A DNA stretch of 64,000 nucleotides from Paratinospora sagittata (GCA_035771175.1 CM069601.1:5717001-5781000), one strand, 5' to 3'; counted from the first letter of the stretch, positions 46,874-59,332 are shown. Notes: a model not told the origin generated them from the letters alone. Program-made: numbers and translations.

Positions 46874-47017
46874 GTAATTTTTATTTATTTATTTATTTAT
46901 ACTATTTTCTGGGTACCCATTTGGTTTTCTTGAATGTATGAACTGTTTGTTAGTAGGATCAACTGGTTTTCCGTTTGATCTTCTTTGTTCTTTTTTTTTC
47001 CTGGGTATTACAAAAGT

Positions 47018-50000
47018 TCCGTTGGAAATCCAGGATAGAGACTACATGCGATGTCCTAGGAAGTTGAAAGCACCCGCTGACTAGAAAGACAAGAAGAAAT
47101 ATTTCGCTACCACCGTGTTCATGGACATGACACCGACCAGTGTCATGATCGGAATGAGGAAATAGAGACGTGGATCCGTAAAAGACATCTGAGGAAGTTT
47201 GTTCAAGACTCTGATCAGAAAAAGAATGCAGCTCCTCAGAGGGACCAAATTGAAATAGTTGGGGAAATCAAAACTATTTTCGAAGGTAATCAGGTCGGTA
47301 CCTCTAAGCGAGCTATGAAAATATGTCTAAGAAGCCAGGTCGGAAGCAATGACCATGGGATACCGACCAAAAAAAGAGAAGATAACTGACTTTGCGATCA
47401 CTTTCACGAAAGAAGAAGCACAGGGCATTCTTTGCCCACACGCAGACGCCTTGGTGGTGACAATGACGATCACCAACTACAAGATCCATAGGATGTTAAT
47501 CGACAATGGAAACTCGACCGATTTCCATTACTGGCTGGCATTCGAGAAGCTAGGTCTGACTAAAGAACAACTCAACCGAGTCGACGTTCCTCTGATCGGA
47601 TTTACCAGGGATGAAGTTATACATGAATGAAGGATTACCTTGCCAGTGACGGTCGAAGATTCAGAGCACAAAGTAACTGTGATGACCAGTTTCTTGGTGG
47701 TAAAGTGTCCCACCGTATACAACGCTATCATCGGTTGGCCCCTGCTCAATCACCTAAGAGTTGTGGTGTCTACCTATCACCTGTCACTTAAGTTTCCAAC
47801 TGAAAGAGGTGTGGGTCTTGTGAGGGGCAACCAAGAAGAATCTAGAGACTGTTACATGACAGTTATGAAAGAGAAGTCCAACTAGGTAGGAAGCCTGGCC
47901 AACACAGATGAACGACTCATGCAGTTGGATGTCCAACCAACTATTGACCTGGACCCAAAAGAGAAGGTGTCAGGTCTTGAGGCGCAAGATGAATGGACAG
48001 AGTTTCAAATCATTGATGATCTCTCAAAGACAGTCAAAGTCGAAACTGGCGTGAGCTCAGAACTTACTGAGCAGATAGTTACTGTCCTTAGAGAACACAA
48101 AAATGTATTCGCTTGGTCACACGAAGACATGCCCGGTATACCGACCAGTGTCATAATGCATCGGCTTAGTGTTGACCCCACGATAAAGCCTATCAGGCAG
48201 AAAAAAAATGCTAAGCCTGGATAGAGCTCAAGGTCTACTGGAGGAAGAGGTCGACAAGCTCTTAGCAGTAGGGTTCATTAAGGAAGTGTTCTACCCAGAT
48301 TGGTTGGCTAATGTAGTCATGGCCAAGAGGCCCAATGGGAAGTGGATGACATGCGTGGACTTCACCAACCTCAACAAAGCTTGTCCGAAAGATAGTTTTC
48401 CCCTACCTCAAATTGATCAGTTAATAGATGCAACCGCGGGCCACAAACTGTTAAGCTTCATAGATGCTTACTCTGGGTATAACCAGATAGTTATAAGCTC
48501 CAAAGATGAGGAAAAAACTACTTTCATCACGGATCGAGGTTTGTACTGTTACAGAGTAATGCCCTTCGGGCTCAAGAATGCAGGAGCAACCTACCAAAGG
48601 TTGGCCAATAAGATGTTTGCACAAAATATCGGAGTGAACATGGAAGTGTATGCAGACAACATGCTCGTGAAAAGTGTTCGGGCTTCAAGTCATCGTACTG
48701 ACCTGATTGTTGTTGAAACAACATTCTGAGGAAATATCACATGAAGCTGAATCCCGCTAAGTGCATTTTTAGTGTGAGTTCGAGCAAGTTCATGGGTTTC
48801 CTCATAAACCAGAGAGAGATTGAGGCAAACCCAGATAAAATCAAGTCCCTAGTTGACGTGAAGACACCTTGAATGGTGAAGGAAATGCAGAGACTTACCG
48901 GATGCGTATAAGTTATTAATAGGTTTATCTCCAAGTCCACGGATCAATGTCTTCTGTTTTTTAAGCTAATCAAGACGAAGAAGGTAGAGTGGACAGGAAT
49001 GTGAGCAAGTTTTCCAAGAATTGAAAGACTACCTAGGAAAAGCCCCCATTCTATCCAAATTCGTCCCAAGATAACAACTCTTCCTTTACCTAGCTGTTTC
49101 GGAATATGCCGTCAGCTCGGCCTTGGTCAGGAAAGATAAAGGCGTACAAAGGGAAATCTACTACACCAACAAGTCTTTGTTGGACGTAGAGACTTGATAC
49201 CTAAAGATAGAAAAACTAGCTCTTGTGTTAGTCACTTCAGCAGGAAAGCCGCAACCTTATTTCCAAGCTCATACCATAGTGGTCCTCACTAAATATCTGC
49301 TTTGGCAAGTGCTCGTACGACCAGATACATCTGGGCAATTTACTAATTGGGCCATTGAGCTGAGCGAGTTTGACATCGAATATCGACCACAAACAGTTAT
49401 AAAGGGTCAAGCACTAGCTGATTTTTTGTTCGAGCTACCGCAAGCAGGTCAGTCTACCGACTAGGACACCGAAGGAGGATGGAAGTTTTTTGTTAATGGT
49501 TCTTCGTCCAAGCAAGGATGCAGAGCAGGCATTATGCTAGTCTCCCCCACCGATGAGAAGCACATCTGTGCTTTTTGCTTTGGTTTCTTGGCATCCAATA
49601 ATTAAACAGGGTATGAGGCGCTGCGAGCCAGTCTAAGGTTCGCTCAAAGCTGGAGGGTAAACAAGTTGTCTGTCTACTGTGACTCTCAGTTAGTAACGGG
49701 TTAGATCACATCTGAGTAGCAGACTGACAACAGGAAGCAGGCATACTTGATGAAGGCATTAGCCTTGTCAGGAAATTTCGGATCCTACAAGGTAACTTAG
49801 ATTCCTCAAACCAAGAACGTCTTAGCTGACGCGTTGCCCAAGCTCGCCTCTTTTTATGAGGCAGAGCTTATGCTTCATGTTCTAGTGGAATTCCTGCCAG
49901 CATCAAGTATTGGAACACCTGGCCAACTCGGTACTTCCAATATGGTCGATACCACAGTTCAAAGTATCTTTTGGATGGACCCCATCAAAAGATACACACG

Positions 50001-50432
50001 TAATGGCGAACTACCAGATGACAGGGTCAAGCCAGAAAAATACAAAGACAAGCAGGCCGATATACCTTGATAGATGAGCAGCTCTACAGGTATGGTTTAT
50101 CCATGTCATATCTGACATGTCTACGAAATGAGCAGGCCCAACAAGTCCTTGAAGATGTCCATGCGGGAATACGTGGCAATCACTATGGTGGAAGGACCCT
50201 GGCATACAAGATACTTCGAAAAGGCTATTACTGGCCAACTATCCATAAGGATTCTCTCCGCGCAGCTAAGAAGTGCGACAATGGCAGATTTGGGGTCTCA
50301 TACACCATCATCTCTGACAATGGCAAGCAATTTGACAATGCCAAGTTCGACCAATTTTGCTAAATAGCTCGGCATCCCAACACTTCATCTAACCTTTAAG
50401 CAATCAGTCTTGCTCGGAGCTTGGGGGGTAGA
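47018..50432 (+). pseudogene. Tat-type gypsy gag end and pol: protease, RT, RNase H, second RNase H, integrase (broken)
   Basis: In order: the gag end (HGHDTDQCHD); protease (MLIDNGNSTD, frame 47349-47630); reverse transcriptase (48208-48729: WLANVVMAKRPNGKWM, CVDFTNLNKACPKDSFPLP, SFIDAYSGYNQI, YRVMPFGLKNAGATYQ, and EVYADNMLV, where the second catalytic Asp is Asn); first RNase H (about 49000-49464, ending FDIEYRPQ and ALADFL); a second RNase H (KFFVNGSSSKQG, about 49480-49860, Asp to Asn); and the integrase zinc finger (VHAGIRGNHYGG...YYWP...KKC). The second, archaeal-type RNase H defines the Tat lineage. The integrase core is mostly deleted near 50285, jumping to YTIISDNGKQFDN. Many stops are present. 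Confidence 0.88.
50421..50432 (+). promoter_or_regulatory. Polypurine tract of the gypsy element
   Basis: TTGGGGGGTAGA directly precedes the 3' LTR start TGTTGG at 50433, the usual place for second-strand priming. Confidence 0.65.
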
Positions 50433-51237
50433 TGTTGGACCATATTCTCGGCACACCGAGCCGAAGACACGTCAAACCATGTCTGTATCGCCAAGTAAGA
50501 CGTGATACATACTAGGTCGACATACCGACCTGATCTGAACAAAGAATATCGATCTACTCAGCCATGCTAAAGACCCAAGACCTGGTTGGTACTACTGACC
50601 AGGGTGGAAAACCCGTCAAACCATTAGATAACGATTATGCGAGACCTACTGTAACAAACTCAGAATCTTCTACTAGTTCAACCATGATAAGGATTATCCG
50701 ACTTCCAGAGTCCTACTAGAAGGCTACTCAACTCTTTCAGTTCAACTAAGAGAGGACTAAATCCCTCCTAATTTGGATAGGAAGAGGACTAAATCTCTCC
50801 TAATCCAAATAATTCGGATAGAAAGAAGACTAAAACCCTTCTGATTCGATTGGAATGCTTCCGGGCATTCTCAATTCGACTTAGAAGCCTGCGGGCATTC
50901 CTGATTTAATTACAATTACAACTATGCTACAAGGTCAAAGACCCAACCTTATAAATACTGCATGCCCCTTGAAGGGGAATGTACGTTATTCTCTACACAG
51001 TTCAGTTCTACTATTCTACCACTCTTCTTCGAGCTCTGAACTAACTTAGACGTCGGAGGGTCTTTGGTCAACACTACACCGATGTTCCTCACGATAGTCT
51101 ATTATCTTCTTTATTTCACCCTTCTCAGATCATTATCTCCGGCGTCCAGACCAGTTCTCTGGCAAAATTCAAAACAGATCAGTGTTGCTTTCTCTATCTC
51201 ATCATCTTAATGGTGTTGGTCAAATCTTGCACCAACA
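50433..51237 (+). mobile_element. 3' LTR of the Tat-type gypsy element (805 bp)
   Basis: It starts TGTTGGACCATA and ends TGCACCAACA, with inverted ends TGTTGG/CCAACA. It contains tandem degenerate repeats near 50745-50840 (AGAG(A/G)ACTAAA and AATTTGGATAG-like). Its last part matches 42084-42470. No clean target duplication is seen, because the left end is truncated. Confidence 0.85.
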
Positions 51238-54200
51238 AATTTTATTATTTTTTGTTTAAAAATTATATCTTTCAATGAAAGTAAAAAAAAAAAAGGTAAG
51301 ATTTTTTATTCAAAATAGGGTAAAATATTAGCACTAAAGAGAACTACATTAAAAATGTCATTTAAAAATTTAAAAAGTAAAGGAAATAGGAGAGCGGTGA
51401 AAAAAAGTTAGATTAATTACTATATTATCATTTATTTTATTAAAACTATATTTTAAAATTAAAAACAACCATAAGATTTTTAAAGGTATTTTTGGAAGAT
51501 TGGAAAAAAATAATTGTGAGTTTTAAAACTTTTTGAAATTATAATAGTATAGAATGTTCCATATATATATATCATTACATGAACATACTTCTACTACTCA
51601 ATTCTATTAATTAAAGATAAAAGTATTAGCTATAATATAACTAAATACATCTTGTTTTGTTATATTACAAAATTCTTCCTCCATTGGTGTTTCTGCTAAT
51701 AATTAGCATCCCACTCTTTTCAATCAACATTCTAATAGTTTTTCAATCAGTATCATAATAGTTTTTGTTGTATATGTTCAAATTCGTCAATTGTATTATA
51801 ACAACTAATTTGTTAACTATTTTCATTGATGGTAAGAGACTTGGTAACTTGGCAAAGTTGAGATTGAATAAATGACTAATTAATTAGGAAGCGCAAATTT
51901 ATAATTCATTCAACTCTCCTGAAAAAGCTATATTAAAATTATCTATTTTCTCTTAGGGCACTCACAAAGTTTAATCAAGTGGCCATTATATATATAATTC
52001 TAAAGGGGCATCTAACGGCAATGGACTTAAAGACAATCTATTCATTATATGAACTTAGAAATTTATGAGAAATTAATCTTTATGACTTTTTTTCGTGGGA
52101 ATCTCATACGCCCAAAAAGGTGCAAAACTCCCAACGTGGCAACAATTCATGGGAAAAACGGTTGGCTTAACAAAGAAATGTTCCACGACGAAAGTGAGGT
52201 CTTGATAAAACCTATGACTCTAACATAAAATATGAATATATAATTGCATCTGCAGTTCTACAAAATTATTATCTACTTGACCTACAAGAGTGTGTTTTGG
52301 TTCAGCTGAAGGATAGAAGACAAAATGCAAAATGGCAATTTCTATGCACCAAGTCAAATAATAATTAGTTGAGGTTAATATTATAATAGATACATAAAAC
52401 AGGATATATATATTACTATACATTACATATGCAATTTTTACTAAAGATTAATTAAAAATTAATTTTAATTTATAACAATATAAATTTTGGTTTTTTAATT
52501 CAACTAAAATGGATAAAATTGTATAAAAATAAGGATGAAGGTAGGTAAGAATAAGAAATTAGAAGTTAAAAAGGGTATAATAGAAAATTTGAAATTAAAA
52601 GAACTTAAAATGCATGAGAAATGTGTAAAATTGAAAAGCCTGAATGCAAAATTATTATTTTGCTCTCATCCATAATAAGAGTGATTTTTTAAATAAAAAT
52701 TTAGGATAAACCTTTTAAGGACATTGACAAAAAAAAAAAAAACTCATTTCAGCTACCCAAATATTCTTATTGACATTATTTATAAACTCAAAACCCGTAC
52801 TACTTTAATCATAAATTCCTAAATGACCCATTACTTTTTAATATAAAGCTATCAAGTAAGATAGCACTTGGTAACTCTAATTAACCTATATTTTTATTTT
52901 AAAACCAACCTCTAATTGTGGTAGAGGTTTAAGCTCTATTAAAATAAGTAAAGTTTTTTTTGCTTATTCTTATATACCTCTACTTCAATTAGAGGTTGAA
53001 AAAAATAAAAAACTATCTAAAATATAATTTTTTTTATTATCCTATATTTTTTTTAGAGGTTATAAATAGAGTTACAAAATACCACATAAATTTATATACA
53101 AATATACATTTATGGCTAAATTAATAATAAGGCGCTAAAAAAATTCTTTTGTAATGTTAGTAAATGCAAGAATTATTTTAAGAATTATTATTTTTTATCA
53201 TTTTCAATTGCTTTTTTTTTTTTTTTTTGTAACTTTTAGCCCGCTTTTATTCTTCTTCCTTTTTTTTAGTCACTTTCGGCTTCTTCTAATTATTTTATTT
53301 TAGTTATAACTTTGAACTCCTTTTAACTCGTGGACTATTATAATAGTATAAATTCTGGTGTCTCAAGGGCGTTAGAAAACTAGAAAGTGGGAAACCAATT
53401 GCTCGTTGGATCTAGTAAACTGGTATCAATGAAGTTTCCTGTAAACTTTGTTTTGGATAAACGATAGAATATATTTTTTCTCAAACTGAAAAAGCCCCAA
53501 GTGGTTGCAATCTTACATAGACAAGCGATTGCAATTTACCAAGTTGTTGATTATTCGTGGCTTTTCACCAACCAAAGTTAAGTCAAGGAGTAAACTTCTC
53601 AAATCAACCCGCTGATCACCTTGCAAGTATGGTAGGTCTTTTTCTATATTATCATCCAATAGAAAAAGTTGTTATAATTAATATATTTATTCCATAAAAA
53701 TATAAAGTTTATGACGAACCTTATTTATGCACTTCGGGTTGCTAGAGGAATGTAGGGTCTGAATGTGTCACAAGTACAGTATGATAATAAAGCTGATTAT
53801 ACAACTAATTAGTAATATTATTTATTCTTAAAAAAAAATTAGTCTTAGTTGTATTCTGTATATGTATTTGTTGGTAGGTTCAACTTTAATGATTAGTATG
53901 ATATCGACCATATGTTCTTTTAAGCTAAGACACATAAGAAATTTTACCCTTTCACACTAATAAGAGACATTTTTTCAAGAAGAAAGACAAAACCTTTGGG
54001 GACTTACTTTATAACACGCTTTACATAAGCGTTCACAGGCTCGATTATCCAAGTTAGGGGTCGGCTAAACTTAAGTGCCCGTAAGAGAGAGAATATTTTG
54101 TGACGTATGAGGAAGACCATTGACTTCAACAGTATCCATATCCAAGTAAAATCTATAATGATGTACTCAAAAAATTAATAAATCTATAAAAAGTAAGAGA

Positions 54201-57200
54201 AAACTTATTAAAAAAAAACAATTAACATAGAGATGGTTTCGAAAAATGACACGCCTTACCTTTTTTTTTTTTTTTTTCTATAAGTAAAAATTTAATCAAT
54301 TTTTTTTGTGCATAAAATTTAATCAATTGAAGCATAGAAATCAGCAAAAGATGATTTACAAGCAACTTTGGTAGGTTAAGGGTGATTTTCGTATTGCCAA
54401 AGGCTTAGTGAATCTTCAAGTGCTATAATATCTACTAGGGGTTGTTTGTTATATGGGATGAGATAGGATAGAGTTGGGATAAGAATATTTTTAGTATCAA
54501 TCTCATCTTTGGTAATTGATTGAAATGGGATAGGATAATTTTTATCCTATCAACTTTTTTATTTTATCACAATGAAATAAAATAGTGATACCTCAAAGGG
54601 TGAGATTATTTTATCCCACTTATTTATTTATTTATTTATTCTTTTTTTTTTCTTCTTCTGTTGTTGTAATTGCTGCAACTAATTAATTGCTGCAATCATT
54701 TTCTTTTTCTTTTTTTTCTTCTTTTCTTTTTTGCAATAACCATTTCTTTTTCTTTTTCTTTTTCTTCTTTATTTCGCAAACCCAAATTTTTGGGATTTAT
54801 GTTTTCTTTTAAATTATTATTTTTTAATTTAATTAAAAAATATTTAATTATATTTAAATTTTAATTTCAAACGTGACCACCAAACACATAATTACTTTTC
54901 ATATTCTATTTTATCCAATCTTATTTAATTTTATAAAAATAATTTCTATCTACGCCAAAAGCCCTAATAGTGTAAACTCTCTCCACCTAATCTATAGCTT
55001 AAAGGGATATATATAATGACCTCATGTCCATAGAAACCACGTGTTTGACAACTTAAAGTGAGTCTTGCATTTTGGTTTCGATGCATTTGACGGAAAATAT
55101 TTTTAAAAAATACCTCCAATAGTCTGCACCTCTTTAACCGTACGGTCAACTTTGTACGGTTCCATGCACACTCCTATTTTCATTTATTTATTAATAAATA
55201 ATAATGGTAGTACTCGGCACGTAAGTCCTTTATTATAATTGGTTGATTTGACTCTGAATATTGAAATGTCTACTAGATACGTGGCACAGCTGCGGAGAAG
55301 TTATCCATTAATGTAATTTCTTTTGTGAAAGTTTTAATTTTGTGGAAAGATACATTGATCAATTTCTCTACAACTATATAACCATGACTTTTTTTTAAAT
55401 GTGCTTGATTGAATGATTGATATTAAAAAATAATTCCGGAAAGCAACAGGGGGCAGTCACCAACTTTTTTCTTTGTTTTATATGTTTCACGAGACTTAGT
55501 TTTATTACTTAATTTACAATATATGTTTTTTTATGATTTATACATTTAGATTATTTAAATGATCATTTTGAAGTAATACTCTATATCTATACTGTTATAA
55601 TGAAAATAATTGAACAGTTGCTGATAAAGCCTTTTTGCTATATATAATTATTTTGAAGTAGGAATGTTAACAAGTTTATCTTAGGTTTTTGTTAAAATAA
55701 TTATTTTTGTTATCAATAATTAAGGATAAAACATCAATTTTATATTTAACTACTTTTCATTTTCCCAACAGTTTCCTATATTTTAGGATTTTTTTTCTCT
55801 AACTTTCAAGTTTTACTCTTACCTACTCTCATTCCTACTTTTATACAATTTTAATCATATCAAAAGAAAAAAAAAATATATACATATTTAATTTTAATTT
55901 TTTTTAGTTTATTTTAATTGATTTACAATAAAAATCACATACGTGTGAAGCATTTGTGCAAATATTAGTAACAACAACTACAATAAACTTGGAAAAGTCA
56001 CCACAATAATGAGGTGTTAGCAATGAAGATTTCTATGACAACTTCTTTTCATTGTTGAAAATATAATTCAGTGACAACATTTAATTTGATGATAATAAAT
56101 CTAAATGTTATTGTCATATGTAGTTTTCTAGTGACAAATAAATTTGTAATGGTAAATTTTGTCTTAAAAACAAGGATTTAGCAACGAATTTTTAGGGGCT
56201 GAGTCGTTAAACATTTAAGTGTTCTTCCTACTATTCTTATGGGAGTCATGAAAAGGTAAATAATTAAATAAATGTTAGGAGTTAATTAAAAGGATGAAAC
56301 AATACTTAAATTTAAAATGAAAAATGCTAAAAGAAAGGAGGGTATGTATAATGCAAAAGTTGGAGATGATTTGTTGAAAGATAACTTTTCTTACCCTTTA
56401 ATTCTAATATTAAAGCCAAATTTTCGTTTAACAAACAGAGAAATTTTGAAAAAAATAAAAATAAAAATTCAGCATGAACTCTAAAGAGCTATACATGAAT
56501 TCTCATTTATATAATGAGATAAAAAATAATGCATTTTGCACGTAAATAGGTGCATGCGTTGCACGTGATCAATTAGTACATAGTTTTCTTTTAAGTTATA
56601 CATAGCAAATGAGTTATTGATGAAAAAACATTAGAGGTATGAAAATGTAAAAAAAATAAAACAGGTAGTACCAAAATAGTAGAAAACATAACATAAATGA
56701 AAGATAAATAGAAAATAAATAAATCCAAAAAAACATTGGGGTTTGGACAAATTTAGAACGATTGAGATAATAGTGGATTGCTTTGATAGTTATGATAGTT
56801 ACACAATGGGTAGTTTGAGTAATTACTAAAGATGGACATTTTGATCAGTTTTAGTGACAAAAAGACTTTATTATCAACTGCCAGGTATAAATATTTATTG
56901 TATATTTGCTAGACAAGTCGTTAAAAGTGAATTTTAAGGCACATTCGACAAGTTGTTAAAGGTATAGGCTTTACCACGACTTCTTAAATGATGACTTAGG
57001 TACCTAAGCTGTTAAAAGCATTTTACGGCTTATTCGACAAGCAGTCGAAAATGATTATTTTTTTAGTATGAGTAGTGGTATTCAACACATGTTCATAACA
57101 CCTATTTTTAATACACAACCCATTATATACATTAAAAGTCTCGAATCATGTATCAATATATAATTTAAGAGCATTCAATGTATTTGGGAAGAATTCTTGT

Positions 57201-57669
57201 ACCGCATGGAGAGTCTCGTTCTCCTCTAATGTATGCTTATGACTTGCAAAGCATAATTTTGTAGTGATGTCATGAGTATTATGTTTGCATGCAACGTCAA
57301 CAAAACGGTACTAGGTGTAATTTTTTGAGAGTAGTAGCCCGGGACCCATTCACGTGCAACACGTGACTTTGAACAAATTAAAGCTCCAAGAAAAAAATTG
57401 CTAGTAGAATATTGTTTTGGATGATTGCTCTTAATTTCTTTTGCATTCTAAAATGATATTGAAACAAATGAGTGATGAGTGCAGGTAGGTAGACATTGGA
57501 AACTTCTCTTTGACTCGGATGGGTTCTTTCTGGTGCAGAGTCCTAAAGCAAATTTCATCCTAATTTCACTCATTTTTTGTTTTGGTTGATTAAGACAAAC
57601 TAACAAACTATAAATATACTATGTGGTGTTTTATGAGTGCAAACAAAATATTGTAAATAATGATAAAGT
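51238..57669. other. Remaining upstream DNA of unit 2 and flank, no gene seen
   Basis: From 51395 to 56270 it is the partner of 4600-11475. Beyond 56275 no partner is seen, and 56280-57669 shows no gene or recognisable element. Confidence 0.5.
54437..54963. mobile_element. Insertion specific to duplication unit 2 (unclassified short DNA element)
   Basis: In unit 1 the sequence runs TATCTACTATGCTTTAATAGTG (7636-7660). In unit 2 the two halves are separated by about 527 bases that begin GGGGTTGTTTGTTATATGGG and end GCCAAAAGCCCTA. The ends suggest a PIF/Harbinger- or hAT-type non-autonomous element, but the inverted match is weak and no clean duplication was found. It contains long T-rich runs. 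Confidence 0.45.
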
Positions 57670-57905
57670 AATCGGTGCAATTTTGAACAATTCGTTAACT
57701 AAATGTATACGAAAGTAATGTGGCAATTGAATCAGCCTGTCCATTAATTAAATGAATACCAAAGTAATTTCTAAGAATTTCAATTGGTCTTGCAATTTTG
57801 AACAATTCGTTAACTAAATAATGTGGCAATTGCATCAGCCTGTGCATTAATTAAATGAATAATGTGGCAATTGCATCAGCGTGAGCATTAATTAAATGAA
57901 TACGA
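57670..57905. repeat. Imperfect tandem repeats (about 42 and 100 bp periods)
   Basis: AATGTGGCAATTG(A/C)ATCAGC followed by CATTAATTAAATGAAT occurs three times (about 57718, 57823 and 57861), and CAATTTTGAACAATTCGTTAACTAAAT occurs twice (57680 and 57795). Confidence 0.75.
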
Positions 57906-58920
57906 AAGCAATTCTTTCTCCTATCCACATTTTAATCGCATTGGGCTCGGGCCTCCATCGTGGTGGCACCATTTATTTAAATTTTTATGATAGGTAGAGA
58001 GAGATTGGGCTTGGCCCTTAGCCTATCCATTACGACATTAAGCTTAGTTGGTTTCGCTAAATAAAACTTATAATTTTTATTTTTAAGATTAAGTTGCGTT
58101 TGGTTTATGATTCGGATTAAGTTTTTAATTTGAAAACTTGAAAACATGAAAAATGCATTTTGGTTGGTTAAATTCAAAAACAATTTTTAAAAATTTTACT
58201 AAAAAACTTGTTTTTGAAAAACGATAAAAAGTTGTAATATGAATTGATATTTTTGAATTGTATCCCCTGTTTAAAATTACAAATTGACTTAATAAAAAAT
58301 TGATAAAAAAAAAGCCTTGACATTTTTTGTTCGAGGGTAGTTAATTGAACCACAAAAATCCACCAATTTTAATTTCCAATAGTGCCCTCATATGGAGTTT
58401 TTTACCATTTCAAATAGCATTTTCAAGGTATGTGATTTATCTTTAAAAGTTTACAAGCGTTTTTTTTTTTGTGTTTACAAACATATTTTTTTGTGTATTT
58501 TTGTGTATTGGAAATGTATCTTGAACCAAATGTCAATCTTGTACGTTATTCTAAAACCATCGATTTTTTACACATTTTCAAAGTATTATGGCGCGAGATT
58601 CAGGTTTAGGGACGACGCACATCAATTCAAGGTAATTTTTAGGTTTTTTTTTTTTTTTTGTGTATTTGAACTTGATCATTTTGGTTTTTTCGTCATGGGG
58701 TTCGGTTTTGCGTGACCGAACTGGTACGTTAAGGTCTAGTCCTATAAAACTGAACCGATACGTATTGTTCGGTCACAAAGGGCTAAGCCAATAATTTTTT
58801 TTTGTGTGTGTTTTAGCTACAGTAGTCTATTTTTGTTGTCATTGGGATTGTTTTTATATTCTTTCCATTGCGATTGGAGTTTCATAAAGTATAATTGTAA
58901 TTTCTTTTTTACTTTCAGAA
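57906..58920. other. Intergenic DNA upstream of the foldback and MULE, no gene seen
   Basis: T-rich frames at 58392-58715 and 58806-58997 have no recognisable product. A GTTTGGTTTATGATTCGG patch near 58100 resembles transposon ends, but no pair was found. Confidence 0.4.
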
Positions 58921-59332
58921 TTGATGAAGTCACAATTTTGCATATTTTTTTCCCTATTTTTAGTGATTTTAGGCTAGAAAATAAAATAAAAGAATAAAAA
59001 TAGAAAGAAAAATAATAAAAATATCTTTACATCACATTTTAGATTTTTAGGTCATATTTAGGCATTTTATGTGTGCATATTTAAGAAAATATATTTTGTC
59101 ACATTTTTATTTTTGTAAATTCATGAGAGTTTAAAATCATTTTAAAGGTCCTGAATAATTTTTTTTTCCTAAATATGCACTCATAAAATGCCTAAAAATG
59201 ACCTAAAAATCTAAAATGTGATGTAAAGAGATTTTTATTATTTTTATTCTATTTTTTATTCTTTTATTTTATTTTCTAGCCTAAAAGCACTAAAAATATG
59301 GGTAAAAATATGTAAAATTGTGATTTCATCAA
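58921..59332. mobile_element. Foldback / MITE-like inverted repeat (arms about 165 bp, loop about 82 bp)
   Basis: The left arm 58921-59085 and the right arm 59168-59332 are near-perfect reverse complements: the left begins TTGATGAAGTCACAATTTT and the right ends AAAATTGTGATTTCATCAA. Shared inner blocks include TTTACATCACATTTTAG and TTTAGGCATTTTATG. A transcript across it would form a long hairpin. It directly precedes the MULE coding remains. Confidence 0.85.

Larger units (their letters stand above)
43823..47012 (+). mobile_element. LTR-like element, family 1 copy C, inserted in gypsy gag (3190 bp)
   Basis: It starts TGTAACACCCCGATTTTC and ends CCTGGGTATTACA. AAAGT flanks it on both sides (43818-43822 and 47013-47017), and gypsy gag lies on both sides. 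The body matches copy A closely at 43823-45040 and in the GA-rich and 34-bp repeat part. An internal copy of the terminal motif ends at 46742 and is followed by a 270-bp tail with an HD-ZIP gene fragment. Apart from that tail it has no coding domain; the frames at 46086-46789 are low-complexity. Confidence 0.88.
38248..56275. repeat. Segmental duplication, unit 2 (ACA gene 5' part plus upstream region)
   Basis: This is the direct partner of 1-11475; the matched pairs are listed there. Since the window starts inside unit 1, the matching part of unit 2 begins at 38248, but the duplicated unit must include more of the ACA gene. The large insert at 41744-51237 is absent from unit 1. Confidence 0.8.

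Noticed and set aside
41744..51237. A target duplication for the whole gypsy block
   Set aside because: The candidate flanks ATATT and AATTT do not match; the left side is truncated, so no claim is made.
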